A stretch of DNA of 64,000 nt from a candidate division TA06 bacterium B3_TA06 (GCA_005223075.1 NJBO01000004.1:88852-152851), one strand, 5' to 3'. Counted from the first letter of the stretch, positions 33,159 through 42,638 are shown. Translations and numbers: made by a program. The notes: generated by a model not told the origin, from the sequence alone.

Positions 33159-34100
33159 ATGAAGAAAGTCTTAGTTGTATTGGCACTGTGCGTGCCGTTT
33201 GCAACCATGCTGGCTGTGGGTCTGTCCTTGAATCCCATGGCCACAAACAAACCCTTTGAGTTGCACGATCTTGCGATGCCCGGCGACACCATAGAACTGG
33301 CTGAAGATGAGGGCGATCCTTCAGGCCTCTGGGGTCTACCATTGTATGCAGGCGACAGACTTGCGGTGAGACTCACCCCTCCAAGCTATCCCTTTGAGAT
33401 CATCGCGGCGGCCTTCGTCCCGATTAGCTGGTCAGGCGAGCCTGATAGCTGGAAAGAGGAATGCAACCTTGTATTCTTTGGCGCAAGTTCCGGATCGGAT
33501 GAAGAACCAACCTCTGAGATTGGACGATTGGATAAGGTTGCACCTTATGAGGAAATCAACTGGAACGTGTTTGATGTAAGTGGTTTGAACATGACGATAA
33601 ACTCGGGTAAATTCTACTTCGCTGTTGAGAATCGAGTTGACAGAGATCCCGGCCTTGCTCTGGATTTCGCCAAGCCCTTGCACCATGTCTCCTGGATATA
33701 CGCAGATTTCGATGGAATGATGTGGTATCCTTTGGATAATGTCTACTTGCAGGGAGAGGAGTGGATGATAGGGGACAGCATAGACGTTATCCTGCGGGTG
33801 TTGGGTGTAGTCAGCGGCAACGTAGTTGAGTTGAAGCCCGATGTGGAGACCTCTGTTTCTCTGGCCAGTATTGTAGCTTCCGGTAGCACGATCAACTACT
33901 CGATCGCAGAGCCCGGAGAGGTAGAGATTACACTCTGGGATGCTCTTGGTCGTCGGGTTCAGACCTTCTATACCGGTCACGCCGATGCGGGCGAGCACAC
34001 CCTTACCTGGGACGCCTCTGCACTTCCGAGCGGCGCATACTTCATCAAACTCAAGACCCCGAGTACCGTAAGCACAGCCAAGATTGTCCTGATCGACTGA
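33159..34100 (+). CDS. Secreted protein with an unnamed domain and type-A sorting domain
   Basis: Signal peptide MKKVLVVLALCVPFATMLAVG. Residues about 60-230 form a domain shared with the next gene: AGDRLAVRLTPPSYPFE, NLVFFG, NSGKFYFAVENRV, HHVSWIYADFDG and GDSIDVILRVLGVV. I do not recognise it as a named family. The last 80 residues are a type-A sorting domain (EPGEVEITLWDALGRRV, ALPSGAYFIKL, TAKIVLID). A strong hairpin terminator follows. Likely an exported surface protein; function unknown. Confidence 0.85.
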   Translation: MKKVLVVLALCVPFATMLAVGLSLNPMATNKPFELHDLAMPGDTIELAEDEGDPSGLWGLPLYAGDRLAVRLTPPSYPFEIIAAAFVPISWSGEPDSWKEECNLVFFGASSGSDEEPTSEIGRLDKVAPYEEINWNVFDVSGLNMTINSGKFYFAVENRVDRDPGLALDFAKPLHHVSWIYADFDGMMWYPLDNVYLQGEEWMIGDSIDVILRVLGVVSGNVVELKPDVETSVSLASIVASGSTINYSIAEPGEVEITLWDALGRRVQTFYTGHADAGEHTLTWDASALPSGAYFIKLKTPSTVSTAKIVLID

Positions 34101-34120
34101 AATTAACCTCTAACCTTTTG

Positions 34121-34149
34121 CAGCGGGCCTTGCGCCCGCTGTTTTTATT
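34121..34149 (+). terminator. Terminator after the secreted protein at 33159
   Basis: Perfect stem CAGCGGGC/GCCCGCTG with a five-base loop followed by TTTTTATTT. Confidence 0.88.
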
Positions 34150-34173
34150 TACGGATACTTGCTATAGGAGGGC

Positions 34174-34201
34174 TTGACTTACGGAAATCTTTTTGTAATA
34201 T
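34174..34201 (+). promoter_or_regulatory. Promoter for the PEGA protein
   Basis: TTGACT, 16-bp spacer, TAATAT, with AAGGAGG before the ATG at 34229. Confidence 0.78.
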
Positions 34202-34228
34202 TCAAAAGACTCAACCTAAGGAGGAGTC

Positions 34229-35608
34229 ATGAAGAAGCTATGGCTTTTACTAGGGGCAGTGGTGATCCTGGGGTTGGTGGTGTGTGCGAAACCCAACGGC
34301 GCTATCGAGGTTAAATCCACCCCTGAAGGTGCGGCTATCTACCTTGACGGAGATGACACCGGTGAGAAGACTAACACCGTCCTGGACGAACTTGATCCGG
34401 ATGACTACACTATCAAGCTCACCCTTGAAGACTACGAGGATTGGGATACCACGGTTACCGTCGAAGCAGGCGATACGGTCGAGGTTAATGCCACCTTACA
34501 GGAAGTGCCAAAAACCTACGGTGCGCTTCAGGTAAACTCAACCCCTGAAGGAGCTGCGATTGAACTCGACGGCACAGCCACCGGTGAGACTACTAATGCC
34601 TTCTTTGACAGCCTGGCTGTCGGTTCACATACGCTCAAGCTTACCCTGGATCTTTACGAGGACTGGGAAACCACGGTAACCATCGTCAAGGATGATACCG
34701 TGACCGTGGATGCGGAGCTTACCAAAAAGACAGGTTCCATCCAGGTGAACTCTGAGCCGAACGGCGCTGCGATTGAACTCGACGGCGCAGCCACCGACCA
34801 GGTTACGAACTACCTGTTTGATGAAGTACCGCTTGGGGAGTACACGGTTAAACTTACGTTGAAGGATTACAAAGACTGGGATACAACGGTAACGGTGAAC
34901 GAGGATGAGACTGCGACCATTGATGCAACCCTTGAGGAAGCCCCGCAAGAAGAGATAGAACTAAAGGAAGATGAGGCTACTATGGTGGGCTTCGGGTTCA
35001 AGCTGGATGCAGGGGATCGAATGGCCGTAATGTTTACCCCTCCGAGCTATCCCTTTGAACTTACCCAGGCCTGTTACGTCCCTATCGGTTGGTTGGATGA
35101 TCCTGATAACTGGAACGTACAGTGCGACCTTGTATTCTTCGGCCCAGGGGAGAAACCCGCGGTCGAGTTGGGACGTAAAACGGTCTCAGCGTCCGTACAA
35201 GGCGACTGGAACTGGTTCGATGTTAGTGATCTGGACATCGAGATTAACTCGGGAAGTTTCTTCTTTGCCGTTGAGAACCGGGTTAACGACAACCCAGGCA
35301 TGGCATTGGATGGTGGCTATCCACCTAATCATGTCTCCTGGATGTATGCCACCTTCATCGGAGAGATCGACCCGAAGTGGGCAGCCTTTGACAACATCAA
35401 TATCGTTGGCGGCGACCCTCCCTGGCCCGAAGATATGACTTTGGGCGACAGCTGCGACCTGATACTTCGCGTTAAAGGAATGGTGCCAGGTGGTGCAGAG
35501 GTTGTATTGACTCCAACAGTTAGGCCCCATACTTCATACTCTGGCTCACCTCTGACACTCCCTGCTGATCGAAAATACGAGATCTTAGACTGGAGGGAAC
35601 TCAGATAG
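34229..35608 (+). CDS. Secreted protein with three PEGA repeats and the shared unnamed domain
   Basis: Signal peptide ending near LGLVVCAKP, possibly with lipobox LVVC. Three PEGA repeats of about 70 residues start with GAIEVKSTPEGAAIYLDG, GALQVNSTPEGAAIELDG and GSIQVNSEPNGAAIELDG. They are followed by the domain also found in the previous gene (AGDRMAVMFTPPSYPFE, DLVFFG, NSGSFFFAVENRV, NHVSWMYATFIG, GDSCDLILRV). The C-terminus PLTLPADRKYEILDW looks like the first strand of a sorting domain that is then cut off by the stop, so the export signal seems lost or shortened. A hairpin terminator follows 100 bases later. Confidence 0.85.
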   Translation: MKKLWLLLGAVVILGLVVCAKPNGAIEVKSTPEGAAIYLDGDDTGEKTNTVLDELDPDDYTIKLTLEDYEDWDTTVTVEAGDTVEVNATLQEVPKTYGALQVNSTPEGAAIELDGTATGETTNAFFDSLAVGSHTLKLTLDLYEDWETTVTIVKDDTVTVDAELTKKTGSIQVNSEPNGAAIELDGAATDQVTNYLFDEVPLGEYTVKLTLKDYKDWDTTVTVNEDETATIDATLEEAPQEEIELKEDEATMVGFGFKLDAGDRMAVMFTPPSYPFELTQACYVPIGWLDDPDNWNVQCDLVFFGPGEKPAVELGRKTVSASVQGDWNWFDVSDLDIEINSGSFFFAVENRVNDNPGMALDGGYPPNHVSWMYATFIGEIDPKWAAFDNINIVGGDPPWPEDMTLGDSCDLILRVKGMVPGGAEVVLTPTVRPHTSYSGSPLTLPADRKYEILDWRELR

Positions 35609-35712
35609 CCCAACCTTGAGCTTTCAATCCCCAAACGGTCTCTGAGGTCGGTATTAGTGAAGTTGAAGGTGTGCTGAGACCGGAATAGAGCAAAGGTCAA
35701 TCAAGAACTTTA

Positions 35713-35739
35713 GAGCGGGCTTCTGCCCGCTCCTTTTTT
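35713..35739 (+). terminator. Terminator after the PEGA protein
   Basis: Perfect stem GAGCGGGC/GCCCGCTC with loop TTCT followed by CTTTTTT. Confidence 0.9.
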
Positions 35740-35759
35740 GTAATGCCGATAGGGAGGAC

Positions 35760-35787
35760 TTGACATTGGGCGCGGCGCGGATATGCT
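35760..35787 (+). promoter_or_regulatory. Promoter for the signalling cluster
   Basis: TTGACA, 16-bp spacer, TATGCT, about 70 bases before the first kinase. The five kinase/regulator genes downstream overlap or are separated by fewer than ten bases, so this probably drives all of them. Confidence 0.75.
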
Positions 35788-35860
35788 TCTTTTAAGCTGG
35801 CTAAGTATAAGGTGGAGGGGTTAATCAGAGGTATACGCAGATAATGCAAGGAATACATCT

Positions 35861-38386
35861 ATGAGTGAAGACAAGGAAAAGGCTGTTGCGCCGGGTAGCG
35901 GCGAGGATTACCGGGAATACGTCCGCAAGAGGCTTGCTCTGATTGCTCCGGTGATCCAGAAGGTCTCGCTTGGCGAGTTCAGCGAGAAGATTGATATCCC
36001 ACAGGGCGCAGAGGATGAGTTCACAGAACTCCTGGTGGGACTCAACCTGATGATCGATGACCTGCGGTTCATGTTTGATGAGAACCGGGAGAAGACCGCT
36101 GAGCTGGAACGCCGCTTCACCGAGCTTTCTATCTTCAACGAGATAGGCCGTGCATTGGGCTCTACCCTGCAGTTGAGCGAGCTTCTCGAGGTGATATATA
36201 ATCAGACCGGCCGTATTATGGATACTGAGAACTTCTACATAGCTCTCTACGACGAGAAGTCTGCCAGTATTGAGTTTCCGCTGTTTATAGATGAGGGAAA
36301 ACGCGTAGATATACCTCCGAGGAGGTTCGGCAATGGACTTACCGAGTATATTATCTCTACCCTCAAGCCCCTGCTTATAAGAAAGGATGTGACGAGCGTC
36401 ACCCGTAGGTTGGGGATAGATATGGTGCTGAAGGGTGACGAGCCGCAGTGCTGGCTTGGGGTTCCAATGATCTCCCACGAGAAGGTGTTGGGTGTTATAT
36501 CGGTCCAGAGCGTGCGTGAACCAAACATTTATGACGAGGACCATAAGCGTCTTTTGGAGGCGATTGCCAACCAGGCGGCGGGTGCTGTTGCAAATGCTCG
36601 TGCATACCAGGAGCTTGAGCGCAGAGTTGCCGAGCTTGCGGCGTTCAACGAGGTAGGACGTGCCCTGGGCTCGACCCTTAAACTGGAAGAGCAGCTCAAG
36701 ATCGTCTACGAGCAGGCCCGCGGGGTTATGCCTGCAGATCACTTCTACGTTGCCCTTTACCATCCGGCGGATGAGGACGCTGGAGCAGGGGCTGAGATCG
36801 AGTTCGTGTTTAACATCCAGGACGGCCTCCTGGCACCGCCGCGTATCCGTCCCTTTGGGAAGGGTTTGACCGAGTACATAATTCGCACCCGTAAGCCTCT
36901 CCTGATCCAACGCGATCTGGAAAACCGCATCAAGGAGTTGGATCTCGATGTGGTGATTCGAGGAACGCCTGCCCGCTCCTGGCTGGGGGTGCCGCTTATC
37001 GTGCGTAATGAGGTTATAGGTGTGGTGGCGGCGCAGAGCGTTGAGAGGGAAGAGGCCTACGACGAAGGGCACAAGGAGTTCCTTACCTCCCTTGCAAGTC
37101 AGACCTCAGGCGTGATTGATAACGCGCGTGCCTACCGTGAGCTTGAGAATCGCTTAACCGAGCTTTCGGTGCTTAACGAGATCAGCCGGGCTATCAGTTC
37201 CACCCTGGATATCGAGGAACTTTACAGGGTTGTCCACGAGCAAATCAAGCGTCTTATGGCCGGGGAGAACTTCTACATAGCCCTCTACGACCCACAGCGT
37301 GATGAGGTGGGCTTCCCCTACGCGATTGAGCACGGCCAGCGCATACCTACAGGCGAAGGCGAATGGGCTACACGCAGGGCCGGTCATGGGATGACCGAGT
37401 ATGTTATCCGGAGCGCAAAACCACAGGTGGTTCGGGGAGACAGTCAGGTGGAGCTTTCAAAGATGGAGATAAACCATATAGGCAAGGCTTCCCGCTCCTG
37501 GATTGGCGCCCCGATGATCGCCCGCAACGAGGTGATCGGGGTAATGGCGGTTCAGGCCTTTGACCCTGAAATTCGATACTCCCGTAAGCATCTCCGTCTC
37601 CTGCAACTGGTCGCCAACCAGGCTGCACCGGCGGTAGAGAATGCCAAGGCCTATGCCGTGCTCGAGCGCCGGGTCGCCGAGCGTACCGCAGATCTTCAGA
37701 AGTCAAACGAGGCTCTTGAGGATTTCGTATACACCGCGAGTCACGACCTCAAGGCGCCCCTGAGGGCGGTTCTCGGCTTCAGCCAGTTCCTTGTAGAGGA
37801 CTTCGGTTCGATGCTGCCCGAGGAGGGCAAGATGTATGTGGAGCGCATGTCTCAAAACGCAAAGCGAATGGAGCGTCTGATTGACGATCTCTTAGAGCTC
37901 TCACGGGTGGGCCGGATCAAGGAGCCTTACGAAGAGACGGATATAGATGAACTCCTCAACGAGGTCATCAGCACCTTGGCTCCTGGAGAGAATGTCTCCA
38001 TTTGCGTCGAAGGCCCCATGCCTCATATAATCTGCGAGCGAGTAAGGATAGGTCAGGTTTTTGCAAATCTTATATCTAACGCCGTCGAGTATAACGACAA
38101 GGAACACGCAGAGATCACGATAGGGTTCGAGGACCACGTTGATGAGGTGGAGTTCTTCGTGTCGGATAACGGGCCCGGGATAGATGAGCGTTACTTCGAG
38201 AAGATCTTCAAGATATTCCAGAGGCTTTCGAGCGATGGAAGCGGTACAGGTGTCGGGCTGGCGCTGGTGAAAAAGATAATCCAGGACCACAAGGGACGTA
38301 TCTGGGTTGAATCCGTTGTGGGAAAAGGAACCACCTTCCGGTTCTTGATTCCTAAAAACCGCGAAACCAATGAGGAGGAGTTATGA
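35861..38386 (+). CDS. Soluble histidine kinase with HAMP-like module and three GAF domains
   Basis: Cytoplasmic sensor kinase with no membrane segment. A HAMP-like helix pair at about 28-75 (VSLGEFSEKIDIPQGAEDEF, LVGLNLMIDDLRFMF) is followed by three GAF domains (about 90-245, 255-430, 435-600), each opening with a FNEIGRALGSTL-like phrase and closing with WLGVPM-like and VIGV-like strands. The HisKA phosphoacceptor is His628 in YTASHDLKAPLRA. The ATPase domain ends with DNGPGIDERYFEKIFKIF and GTGVGLALVKK. The GAF ligands are unknown. It overlaps the next regulator by four bases. Confidence 0.93.
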   Translation: MSEDKEKAVAPGSGEDYREYVRKRLALIAPVIQKVSLGEFSEKIDIPQGAEDEFTELLVGLNLMIDDLRFMFDENREKTAELERRFTELSIFNEIGRALGSTLQLSELLEVIYNQTGRIMDTENFYIALYDEKSASIEFPLFIDEGKRVDIPPRRFGNGLTEYIISTLKPLLIRKDVTSVTRRLGIDMVLKGDEPQCWLGVPMISHEKVLGVISVQSVREPNIYDEDHKRLLEAIANQAAGAVANARAYQELERRVAELAAFNEVGRALGSTLKLEEQLKIVYEQARGVMPADHFYVALYHPADEDAGAGAEIEFVFNIQDGLLAPPRIRPFGKGLTEYIIRTRKPLLIQRDLENRIKELDLDVVIRGTPARSWLGVPLIVRNEVIGVVAAQSVEREEAYDEGHKEFLTSLASQTSGVIDNARAYRELENRLTELSVLNEISRAISSTLDIEELYRVVHEQIKRLMAGENFYIALYDPQRDEVGFPYAIEHGQRIPTGEGEWATRRAGHGMTEYVIRSAKPQVVRGDSQVELSKMEINHIGKASRSWIGAPMIARNEVIGVMAVQAFDPEIRYSRKHLRLLQLVANQAAPAVENAKAYAVLERRVAERTADLQKSNEALEDFVYTASHDLKAPLRAVLGFSQFLVEDFGSMLPEEGKMYVERMSQNAKRMERLIDDLLELSRVGRIKEPYEETDIDELLNEVISTLAPGENVSICVEGPMPHIICERVRIGQVFANLISNAVEYNDKEHAEITIGFEDHVDEVEFFVSDNGPGIDERYFEKIFKIFQRLSSDGSGTGVGLALVKKIIQDHKGRIWVESVVGKGTTFRFLIPKNRETNEEEL

Positions 38387-38820
38387 CTTCACCAGAGGGC
38401 ATCCCCATACTTTTGGTTGAAGACGATGAAAACGATATTCTGATGACCAAGCGCGCCTTTACACGTTATCATATCACCAACCAGCTTTACGTGGTGCGAG
38501 ACGGGGAGGAGGCGTTGGACTTTATCTACCGTCGGGGAGATTACGCTGACGAAAGTCTTTCTACCCCCGGACTGATTCTTTTGGATCTTACCCTACCCAA
38601 GATGGGCGGCATTGAGGTGCTTCGTCATCTCAAAGGCGACCCTGAGAAGCGGAATATTCCTGTGGTGATACTTACCGCCTCCCGCCGAGAGAAGGATAAG
38701 ATCGAGAGCTACAACCTCGGTGTCAACTCCTATATCGTCAAACCGGTGGAGTTCAATAAATTTATCGAGGCGATTAGCACCATCAATCTTTACTGGAGTC
38801 TTAACCAGTTACCCGATTAG
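38383..38820 (+). CDS. Single-domain response regulator (Rcp1-like)
   Basis: Receiver-only protein of 145 residues. LLVEDDENDILMTKRAF holds the acidic pair, the phosphoacceptor is Asp68 in LILLDLTLPKMGG, followed by VILTASRREKDKI and SYIVKPVEF with the conserved Lys. It lacks an output domain, as in phytochrome-partner regulators (Rcp1 type), so it probably relays phosphate or acts by protein contact. The ATG overlaps the kinase stop as ATGA. A close paralog follows the second kinase. Confidence 0.95.
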   Translation: MTSPEGIPILLVEDDENDILMTKRAFTRYHITNQLYVVRDGEEALDFIYRRGDYADESLSTPGLILLDLTLPKMGGIEVLRHLKGDPEKRNIPVVILTASRREKDKIESYNLGVNSYIVKPVEFNKFIEAISTINLYWSLNQLPD

Positions 38821-38828
38821 GAGGTTTT

Positions 38829-41090
38829 TTGTCCGCCGAGGCCGATAGAGAAAAGCATGCCTCTCTGAATACAAAGAGGTCCGACGCGAGGCGGAAAGAA
38901 AACGATGTGGGAAGAAAGCGGCTCTCTACGGGTAAGGCAGCGACCGATAAGGGCAAGAAGAAGACGCAGGGTAGTACCGCCTATAAGCTTGAGGATCTCT
39001 TGGAGCTCATCTCCTCGGGCAAGGATTACCCGGCCTCGCACCTGATGGAACTTGTGAGTAATGACGGGGAGATTAGGCGACTCATTGAGGCATTCCGAGT
39101 ACGGGAGGAGAGGCTGCGTTCTGAACCGGAACTTGAAAGTGAGGAACTCTACCGTACACTGGTTAACACCGCTCAGGAAGGGATCATTCTTGATGATCCT
39201 GACGATATTATCCTTTTCACCAATCCTACGGTCTCCGCTCTGTTGGGCTACTCGCAGGAGGAGCTGGTAGGGCGATCGCTGTTTGATTTCGTTCCTCCTG
39301 AAGAGACAGAACTTCTTCGCTCTCAGACCGCTCGGCGAATGGAAGGAGAGACCTCTCGCTACGAGTTGACCTTGGTTCACAAAGAAGGGATGCGTCATCG
39401 GACGCTTGTAACGGCCGCTCCGCTCTATGATTCCGGGGGGAAGTTTTACGCTTCCATGGCTATTTTAACCGACATCACCGAACTCAAGCGGGCGGAGGAG
39501 GAGATCAAGCGCCGCAGTGAGGAGCTGGGGGCCCTGTTTAAGACGAGTACCGAGCTTTCATCCACCCTTGATGAGGAGGAGGTTGGACGTCTTATATCTG
39601 AGCGTGCAAAAGATCTGATCCCTTCTGACGGATGCACGTTTTATAGATTCGATAGCTCCTCAGAGAAACTGGTTCCTATAGCAACAACGGTAATGGAGAG
39701 CTACGAACAACGAATGGCCTACGAGGTTCCTCTTGGCGAGGGAGTTACCGGCCGTGCTGCGGCAGAACGCAGGCCGATTATCGCCAATAATATCCATAAA
39801 GACCCCAAAGCGCCCCGCGTGCCCGGTGGAAAGGATCTACCAACATGCCTTCTGTCGGTTCCACTGCTTGCAAGAGGAGAGCTCTTGGGGGCTATGACAC
39901 TCCTACGCACTTCACAAGAGGAGTTTGAAGAACACGATCTTCAGCTTTTTACCCATTTCGCACGTCAGGCTGCCGGAGCATTTGCAAACAGCTACCTGTT
40001 CAGGAAGTTGAGAGAGTTCAACGAGACCCTCGAGCGTAAGGTAGGCGAACGTACCGCCGAGCTTGAGCGTGCCAAAGTGGAGTTGGAGGAGGTGCACTCC
40101 CGCTACAAGCAAAGGGTCACAGACCGGCTTTCCCGCATTGCGCCGGCGATGGAGAAGGTCTCGGTGGGCGATTTCAGCAAGAACATCCCGCTGCCGGAGG
40201 AGGAAGACGAGTTCACGGAACTTCTGGTCGGTTTGAACCTGATGATCGACGATCTGCGGTTCATGTTCCAGGAGAACCGTCGCCGCAGCGAGGAGTTGCG
40301 GCAACTCAACGAGAACCTCGAGCAAATCGTTGGCCAACGAACAGCCGAACTCAAGGAGTCTAACCGCAAGACCGCCGCCTTTGCCCGTGAGCTTGAGGAG
40401 ATGATCTACGTGACGAGCCACGACCTCAAGACCCCGCTGCGCGCCATCTCCGGTTTCAGTCAGTTCCTTTATGTGGACTACCATGATAAACTGGGCAGGG
40501 AGGGGCAGCTTTATCTCACAAGGCTTATAGATGCGACAAAGCGGATGGAGAGGTTGTTGGATGACCTGCTTGCGACCTCGGCGGTTAGCAGAACAGAGGG
40601 GGTGTTCGAGCGTGTCCCGGCAGGGGATTTGATTAAAGAGGCGATCAAGTTAGTCAATCTGGACGAGAACGCCGATGTTGTCTACGATCCAGACGCGCTT
40701 CCATTGGTGCCTTGCGATCGTTTCAAGATGATCGAGGTCTTCTATAATCTTATCTCCAACGGGCTTAAGTTCAACGACAAACCGCGCAAACAGGTAAGTA
40801 TCACAGCCAAGACCTCCATGGGGTTCTGGGAGTTCATGATCGCAGATAACGGGATAGGTATAGAGAAACGCCACTATGAACGGATATTCAAGATATTCCA
40901 ACGCCTGCATCAGCGGGGCGCGTACGAAGGGACGGGTGTGGGGCTTTCGATGGTGAAACGGGTTATTGAAGAACACAACGGGCGGATATGGGTTGAATCT
41001 CATCTCGGAGTGGGTACAATATTCCACTTCACGTTGCCCGTGCAAAGAGAGGAGGACGATAAGGCAGCCAACTCTGAAAGGAGCACGTGA
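38829..41090 (+). CDS. Soluble PAS-GAF histidine kinase with internal HAMP-like module
   Basis: Starts at TTG with AGGAGG five bases upstream, overlapping the previous stop. A charged tail of about 120 residues leads to a PAS domain (about 125-235, EELYRTLVNTAQEGIILDDP), a GAF domain (about 240-395), a coiled coil, and a HAMP-like module at about 440-490 (VSVGDFSKNIPLPEEEDEF, LVGLNLMIDDLRFMF) nearly identical to that of the first kinase. His531 in YVTSHDLKTPLRA is the phosphoacceptor and GTGVGLSMVKR ends the ATPase site. No membrane segment. Signal unknown. Confidence 0.93.
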   Translation: MSAEADREKHASLNTKRSDARRKENDVGRKRLSTGKAATDKGKKKTQGSTAYKLEDLLELISSGKDYPASHLMELVSNDGEIRRLIEAFRVREERLRSEPELESEELYRTLVNTAQEGIILDDPDDIILFTNPTVSALLGYSQEELVGRSLFDFVPPEETELLRSQTARRMEGETSRYELTLVHKEGMRHRTLVTAAPLYDSGGKFYASMAILTDITELKRAEEEIKRRSEELGALFKTSTELSSTLDEEEVGRLISERAKDLIPSDGCTFYRFDSSSEKLVPIATTVMESYEQRMAYEVPLGEGVTGRAAAERRPIIANNIHKDPKAPRVPGGKDLPTCLLSVPLLARGELLGAMTLLRTSQEEFEEHDLQLFTHFARQAAGAFANSYLFRKLREFNETLERKVGERTAELERAKVELEEVHSRYKQRVTDRLSRIAPAMEKVSVGDFSKNIPLPEEEDEFTELLVGLNLMIDDLRFMFQENRRRSEELRQLNENLEQIVGQRTAELKESNRKTAAFARELEEMIYVTSHDLKTPLRAISGFSQFLYVDYHDKLGREGQLYLTRLIDATKRMERLLDDLLATSAVSRTEGVFERVPAGDLIKEAIKLVNLDENADVVYDPDALPLVPCDRFKMIEVFYNLISNGLKFNDKPRKQVSITAKTSMGFWEFMIADNGIGIEKRHYERIFKIFQRLHQRGAYEGTGVGLSMVKRVIEEHNGRIWVESHLGVGTIFHFTLPVQREEDDKAANSERST

Positions 41091-41527
41091 TGGTTGAAAA
41101 ACAGCCTATAGACATACTTCTCGTCGAGGATGACGAGAACGATATACTCATAACCAAAAGGGCATTCACCAAGCATAACCTCTCTAATCACCTGTATGTG
41201 GTTCGTGACGGCGAAGAGTCCCTAGACTTTGTATACCACCGGAACCAGTATTCAGATCCCGCCTCGGCCCCTCGACCGGGATTGATCCTTCTGGACATCA
41301 ACATGCCTAAGATGAACGGAATCGAGGTTCTTAGAAGGTTAAAGAGCGATCCAGAGTATAAAGTGATCCCTATAGTGATGCTTACTACATCCAAAAGGGA
41401 TCAGGACAAGATCGAAAGCTACAACCTGGGTGTAAACTCCTACATCATTAAGCCGGTAGACTTCAACAAGTTCGTGGATGCCATAGCAACCATCAACCTT
41501 TACTGGGAACTTAATGAGCTGCCCTGA
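41090..41527 (+). CDS. Second single-domain response regulator (Rcp1-like)
   Basis: Close paralog of the regulator at 38383: LLVEDDENDILITKRAF, phosphoacceptor Asp in LILLDINMPKMNG, VMLTTSKRDQDKI and SYIIKPVDF. The ATG lies in TGATG with the stop of the preceding kinase, with AAAGGAG upstream. The kinase-regulator order is repeated twice, which points to duplication of the pair. No DNA-binding domain. Confidence 0.95.
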   Translation: MVEKQPIDILLVEDDENDILITKRAFTKHNLSNHLYVVRDGEESLDFVYHRNQYSDPASAPRPGLILLDINMPKMNGIEVLRRLKSDPEYKVIPIVMLTTSKRDQDKIESYNLGVNSYIIKPVDFNKFVDAIATINLYWELNELP

Positions 41528-41534
41528 TGCTCAT

Positions 41535-42638
41535 ATGAGCGGTCAAACGCCGACGGTCCGCCTGCTTCTGGTCGAGGACAACGAGTACGACCAGTGGGCG
41601 TTTCACCGGATGGTAAAACAGCGCGAACTCGACTATGCTGTTGTTACCGCGGCCAGGGGTGCCGACGGCCTGAAGCACCTTGAAGCGCAGACCTTTGATG
41701 TGATCCTTCTGGACTTCCTTTTGATTGATATGGACGGGCTGCAGTTTCTCAAGGAGATTCACGCTAGAGGGGTGGATACCCCTGTTATCTTCCTCACCGG
41801 TCAGGGGAGCGAGAAGATCGCGGTTGCCGCCATGAAGCTTGGAGCGTATGATTACCTTACCAAGATGTCAGACATGAGTCATCTCGCCCAGCTCCCTGCC
41901 ACGATCAGCCAGGCGATCGATCAATACAATCTTCGTATGGAACGTGAGCAGATCGAGCAGATGCGGGCGGACTTCATCGCCATGCTTACCCATGACTTAA
42001 AGAATCCGCTCTCAACTATTATCTCCGCAGCCGAGTTCCTAAGCCAGGCAGAGGGTTTCGAGGAGCGTCAGAAGCAAATGGTGACCCTTATTGAGGGTGC
42101 CTCCAAGGATATGCTCGGTCTTGTTGAAAACTTCCTTCTTGTCTCCAAGATTGAAGCGGGCAAGCTTGAGCAAACCAGGGAGTCGGTTAACATCAACGAC
42201 GTGCTTCTACGGGTCTTCAACATGAACAAGCTTCATGCGGACAACAAGGGGGTTCGGCTAGAGGTAGAGCTCAGCCCCCACGTACCGCTTATTGAGTGCA
42301 ACCCGACCCAGATGTTCCGCGTATTCACCAACCTTGTAGGAAACGCCTTGAAGTTCACCTCTACAGGAGATGAGGTACGTATCGTAAGCCAGGTCAATGC
42401 TCAGGAGATCAGGGTTCTCGTTAAGGACCAGGGCACAGGGATCGCACCTGACCTCCTGCCTTACATCTTCGACAAATACAAACGCAGCACCCTGGACGAG
42501 AGCCCCAAGGGGATCGGCCTGGGGCTTTATATAGTGAAGACGATTGTAGAATCCCTTAACGGCACAATAGATGTGGAAAGCGAGGTCGGCAAAGGTACTG
42601 CGTTCACTATCCACCTTCCGTTGGCCGGGCGAGCCTAG
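41535..42638 (+). CDS. Receiver-histidine kinase hybrid
   Basis: An N-terminal receiver (LLLVEDNEYDQWAF, phosphoacceptor Asp60 in VILLDFLLIDMDG, IFLTGQGS, DYLTKM) is joined to a HisKA/ATPase kinase with His153 in FIAMLTHDLKNPLSTI and DQGTGIAPDLLPYIFDKY plus GIGLGLYIVKT. A receiver before a kinase is typical of phosphorelay intermediates that take phosphate from upstream regulators. I used ATG 41535; an in-frame ATG at 41514 overlaps the previous gene by 14 bases. It closes the signalling cluster. Confidence 0.93.
   Translation: MSGQTPTVRLLLVEDNEYDQWAFHRMVKQRELDYAVVTAARGADGLKHLEAQTFDVILLDFLLIDMDGLQFLKEIHARGVDTPVIFLTGQGSEKIAVAAMKLGAYDYLTKMSDMSHLAQLPATISQAIDQYNLRMEREQIEQMRADFIAMLTHDLKNPLSTIISAAEFLSQAEGFEERQKQMVTLIEGASKDMLGLVENFLLVSKIEAGKLEQTRESVNINDVLLRVFNMNKLHADNKGVRLEVELSPHVPLIECNPTQMFRVFTNLVGNALKFTSTGDEVRIVSQVNAQEIRVLVKDQGTGIAPDLLPYIFDKYKRSTLDESPKGIGLGLYIVKTIVESLNGTIDVESEVGKGTAFTIHLPLAGRA

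Noticed and set aside
34229..34950. Three 70-codon repeats considered as a DNA repeat array
   Set aside because: They are PEGA protein domains with diverged codons, selected at protein level.
35825..37072. 415-codon ORF antisense to the first kinase
   Set aside because: Its repeats mirror the GAF domains on the coding strand and it has no ribosome site, promoter or recognisable domain. It is a shadow of a codon-biased gene.
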